Shown here: positions 60,804-64,000 of the stretch, in pieces
Layout of the letters: every line of letters begins with the position of its first letter
Numbering within the stretch: position 1 is the first letter of the stretch
Origin: Homalodisca vitripennis
Taxonomy: Eukaryota; Arthropoda; Insecta; Hemiptera; Cicadellidae
Assembly: GCF_021130785.1 (NCBI RefSeq)
Contig: NW_025777654.1
Span: 1-64,000, forward strand
Length of the DNA stretch: 64,000 nt
Direction of reading: 5' to 3'
The notes under the pieces: generated by a model
Told to the model about the DNA's origin: nothing
Seen by the model: the letters and a program-made list of their open reading frames with translations, nothing else
Databases searched by the model: none
Position numbers and translations under genes: made by a program

Positions 60804-62125
60804 TATTGCATAATAAACATTCGACTGTGTTGACCATAATACACTTCTTGACAAACTTGAATCTCATGGCATTCGAGGTGTGCCCCTGCTGTGGATTAAA
60901 TCATTTCTAAGCCATAGAACACAGACTGTCCAAATTTACAAATCACCTTTCAAGTCCATTGAATTTGAGATATGGAGTTCCCCAAGGCTCCATCCTCAGT
61001 CCAATCCTTTTTCTGGTCTATGTCAATGGACATCGAGTCATCACTTCTGTACGGGAATCTCGTGCAGTGATGCTGATGACACGACTCTCTGTTTTTAACG
61101 ATAAATCAAAAGAAGTTTTGGAACAAAAAGCTTTTGTTGACCTTAACAATTGCGTCCAAACACTTTCATAGCCTCAATCTCACAACAAATTCCACAAAAT
61201 CTAATTTTCTGAATTTCGCCCTGCGACCAATGGACGTTGGGTGTGGGCCTTCCGTCATGCTGGGAGACTCCACATTAGAAGAAGTTTACTCCTCCAAATT
61301 CCTTGGTATATACCTTGATCGAAGTTTGAACATGGAATGTTTCACATTGATTCAGTTTGTTCAAAATTAGCATCTGGCGTTTATGTTTTAAGATCTTTAG
61401 CCAAATACTTGCCCAAGTCAGGTTCTGATGGCGGCGTATTACGGCCTGATTTACCCACATCTTTCCTACGGAGTGATTTTTGTGGGGAGCTTGTTCAAAC
61501 AATCAAATTTTGAGAGTTTTCAGGCTTCAAAAGAAAGCGATTAGAACAATCGCCAACATTAACTTTCAGAGGAGTCGTGTAGACCAGCTTTCAAAAAATT
61601 GCAGCTGTTGACCCTGCCATGTCTCTTATATCTTGGAGGCAGTTTTATTCTGTAAGTCAAAATGTGCCCTGACTAGGGGCCGTGACGTGCATGAATATGA
61701 AACGAGAGGCAGAGACAACTACCGTACTGGGCGACACAGAACGGTGGTTTATGAACACCTGCCCTCGCAGGCAGGTGGTCCGTTTCATCAACAGTTTTGC
61801 CGGATTCCATGAAAAACGTACAAAACGCCCCAAGGCGTTAAAAAACTCGTCTGAAGCGCTTTTTAGCGTCTCTAAAGCATTCTATAGCGTCGACGAGTTT
61901 TTGAATTATAGTTGGGAGACACTCCAATCTAGAAGACTAACACTGGCGTTGGCAGTGGAGAGAATTGGCGAGTAAGTGGTATGGATGAATGTAACGATTG
62001 TATGTCTGAATGTGGTATTGTGAACGAATGTAAAAATTATAGATTTATTCGGTATTGACTTTTGCCACATAATTGTAATATTATCAACGGCAATAAAAGA
62101 CTTGACTTTGACTTTGACTTTGATG
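60804..62125 (+). mobile_element. 5'-truncated CR1/L2-type non-LTR retrotransposon
   Basis: It starts inside the RT domain just before motif A and ends with an AATAAA signal (62,092-62,097) followed by a hexamer tail, gactttgactttgactttga (62,105-62,124). The flanking module Z continues on both sides, giving boundaries good to a few bases. Only a trivial target duplication (atg on each side) is visible. GC content is higher than in the host repeat. Confidence 0.88.
60814..61978 (+). pseudogene. CR1/L2-type reverse transcriptase, C-terminal part
   Basis: The first frame reads motif A F-D-C-V-D-H (60,820-60,837) and L-L-D-K-L-E-S-H-G-I-R-G-V. A shift leads to R-Y-G-V-P-Q-G-S-I-L-S-P-I-L-F-L-V, another shift to a catalytic box that reads D-A-D-D (61,068-61,079) where the family has Tyr or Phe first. 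Then K-S-N-F-L-N-F, K-F-L-G-I-Y-L-D, and in another frame A-Y-Y-G-L-I-Y-P-H-L-S-Y-G and R-T-I-A-N-I. The last frame contains A-F-Y-S-V-D-E-F-L-N, a block common at the C-terminus of this group, with a stop at 61,973-61,975. At least five frame changes; non-functional. Confidence 0.85.
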
Positions 62126-62640
62126 TCCCCAACACCCACGGCTGAACTTCTGTGACTAAACTGGAATATCCTTCAAATGGATAAGTCAAAACATCACATT
62201 TTTCATTGAATATAACTCACTTAGATGTTGTCTGGATATTGATTTTAAACAATTAAGCCTTGAGTTTAGATTTAGCAATTCGTGGGTTTTGATTTTTGTT
62301 TGTAGAACAGCAGACGTACTATAAACTACTTATTTTACTGTAAACTTTAGCTGTATGTAATTACTGTATGGGCACCAGCCACTACGCCACATGCATGTCC
62401 ATTATCACTATCGCTGTGGCAGTTACAGTTTGATTAAATATTTCAACAAATTAAAAAAACACAACATGTTTTACTCTTCAATGAAGTTACTCACGCGATT
62501 GTTTTTTTGTATTGCTTACAATCAAAATGTGTGTGTAAGTACTCTCATCGTATTAATTTTGGCTTTTTAGAATGATCGAAAGTTTGAATATTATCGAAAA
62601 ACACAGACAAAAGAAAAGAAAAAAACGTTGCTAGTTTACA
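62126..62640 (+). repeat. Long-repeat module Z, copy 4, right part
   Basis: It resumes with tccccaacacccacggctga (compare 58,357) and ccttcaaatggataagtcaa (62,170; compare 31,158 and 58,390), and runs on through ggcagttacagtttgattaa near 62,420. Confidence 0.7.
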
Positions 62641-64000
62641 ATTGTAATAGTAAATTTATTTATGAAACGTGTATTTTAACCCTAGAGTAAAATAATTTAC
62701 TGACAAGTATACGTTGAATGATTCTAAACAGTTGGGAGATATTTGACCTGAGTGACGATCTCCCCACCCCGACTAATTATTTTATTACAAGAGGATCCAG
62801 ATGTACTAGAGGCAATTTTGTTTTCATTCCATTAAAAGTGTGGTAAACTTAAAACATCGCTCTACTTTGTCGTCGGTTACAGTGATTTCCAAAATGGTTC
62901 ACTCTTACTATTCTAGCTGAAAAATCTAAATATTTTAAACCATATATCATTAATAATGTCAATAAACCCATTTTAGGATAAAAATAATGATCCAATTAGT
63001 TGTGCTTGTAGTTGTTCAACAATTTAAAAATCCAAAAATTAATTATTAAATTGCTATACATTGATCTTTTAAACAAAAGTAAAAATATTTTCTACAACCA
63101 GCATCTGGATGATGATTTGTTGGGACAATGACCCTGACACATTCCTTAGTTTGTTATGTAACATTTACAAAAAGATATTTTATTATAATAGTTTCTGTGT
63201 TGAGATATAAAACTTATGGGAATCCAACCCACCCATACGGTACATGTAAACTGTCTGCCATTTAATTGTTTGACTGTAGAATTGTAAGCATAATTGATTC
63301 TCAAAAGTAACGCATACGTTTTTATCCAGATTGAGTGTATAAAAAACATTTACCAGTTAAATATTATAAACAAGGATTTTACACAAGATCTATTTTTCTT
63401 TTTAATACATTACTTCCTTATCAGACATCCGAGGTCATATATATTTATCAAGCCAACGATGAACATGCCTGATTACATAAATTGGGGGAATTTAAAATTT
63501 AGTCTTTCCAGCCAACAAATTTTCATAAATTTTCCAACAGAGTAAAAACTCCCTCGGTCTTCAAACATTTGCATGGATGATATTTTACCTTCCTTGAGGC
63601 AATCAAGGTTTTTGCGAGGAAGATGGTTGAATAAGTTGACCCAACTTGAGTAGGAAGGTGTTAAAATACGATAGATCTTTGTGGCTACCCGATAACTTTC
63701 TGGCCATAGTTTTTATTCCGATGGAGATACCTTTCAATGTAGATCTAGATGATAGGATGTTCTCTTTGTCTTGTTATGTGGAAAAATACTATTGTGCTAC
63801 CAACTGCTATTGTTCGTGCACCACGTTGTGCATCTGTTGCTGTGCAGTGGTGTAGATCCCTCATCCACTCATTACTTAAACCCATCATTGTAGATTCCTA
63901 GTAAACGGTTTTGAAATCATCATCTGTTTGGTTTAACTCAATTCTTTACATCTTACTAAGTATTTGTGCTTCTAATGTACACGAAGAAAGAATCATGGAG
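62641..64000. other. AT-rich DNA to the window edge, nothing recognised
   Basis: Short open frames at 63,294-63,545 and 63,646-63,855 show no recognisable domain; the second is cysteine-rich at its end but has no support. A TTAACCCTAGAG string at 62,677 has no partner end. Confidence 0.4.

Noticed and set aside
62677..62688. Second piggyBac end (TTAACCCTAGA)
   Set aside because: No subterminal repeats and no paralogue break at this point; likely chance.
63646..63855. Cysteine-rich small protein
   Set aside because: Cysteines are confined to the last 25 codons, there is no signal peptide and no supporting homologue I recognise.

Overview
The window is AT-rich, gene-poor nuclear DNA of an animal, most likely an insect. 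The evidence is the set of transposable elements: CR1/L2-type and Jockey-type non-LTR retrotransposons, a mariner of the class common in arthropods, a pogo/Tigger relative, a piggyBac-like TTAA/CCCTAG end and a tRNA-derived SINE. There is no bacterial gene organisation, no operon, no rRNA gene and no CRISPR array. Hemiptera is plausible, but I cannot fix the order from sequence alone. I find no intact host protein-coding gene.

Layout. 1-5.6 kb: a decayed but nearly full-length non-LTR retrotransposon on the minus strand. Its ORF1 carries a coiled coil, an Ulp1-type (C48) cysteine protease domain and an SGNH/GDSL hydrolase domain; its ORF2 carries endonuclease and reverse transcriptase. 5.6-64 kb: AT-rich non-coding DNA, much of it diverged copies of the same long non-coding repeat, every recognised copy in the same orientation. 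Recognisable modules recur in a broadly repeated order: T (7.2 and 51 kb), U (9.2 and 52.4 kb), V (9.8-11.7, 45.4 and 53.1-54 kb), an L5-L6 block with a conserved hairpin (13.5-14.1, 20.7-22.4 and 32.1-32.7 kb, with partial copies elsewhere), L8-L10 (15.7-17.7 and 55.1-57.4 kb) and Z (30.3, 36.2, 57.7 and 60.2 kb). This looks like an old array of head-to-tail segmental duplications or a macrosatellite, not independent transpositions.

Mobile elements sit inside these copies, and the paralogous empty copies define several insertion boundaries: a mariner deletion derivative (10,035-10,996), a 5'-truncated Jockey element with an 11-bp target-site duplication (20,783-21,908), a pogo/Tigger remnant (54,041-55,102), a 5'-truncated CR1/L2-like element (60,804-62,125), a probable piggyBac-type end (47,843) and a SINE cluster (51.86-52.23 kb). 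Another reverse transcriptase fragment lies at 42.4-43.98 kb. A 137-bp, almost perfect palindrome at 14,887-15,023 has arms that contain a hammerhead-like core pattern.

The items most worth following are the C48 plus SGNH ORF1, the repeat array with its hairpin module, and the palindrome. All repeat boundaries were judged by eye and are approximate unless stated to the base.
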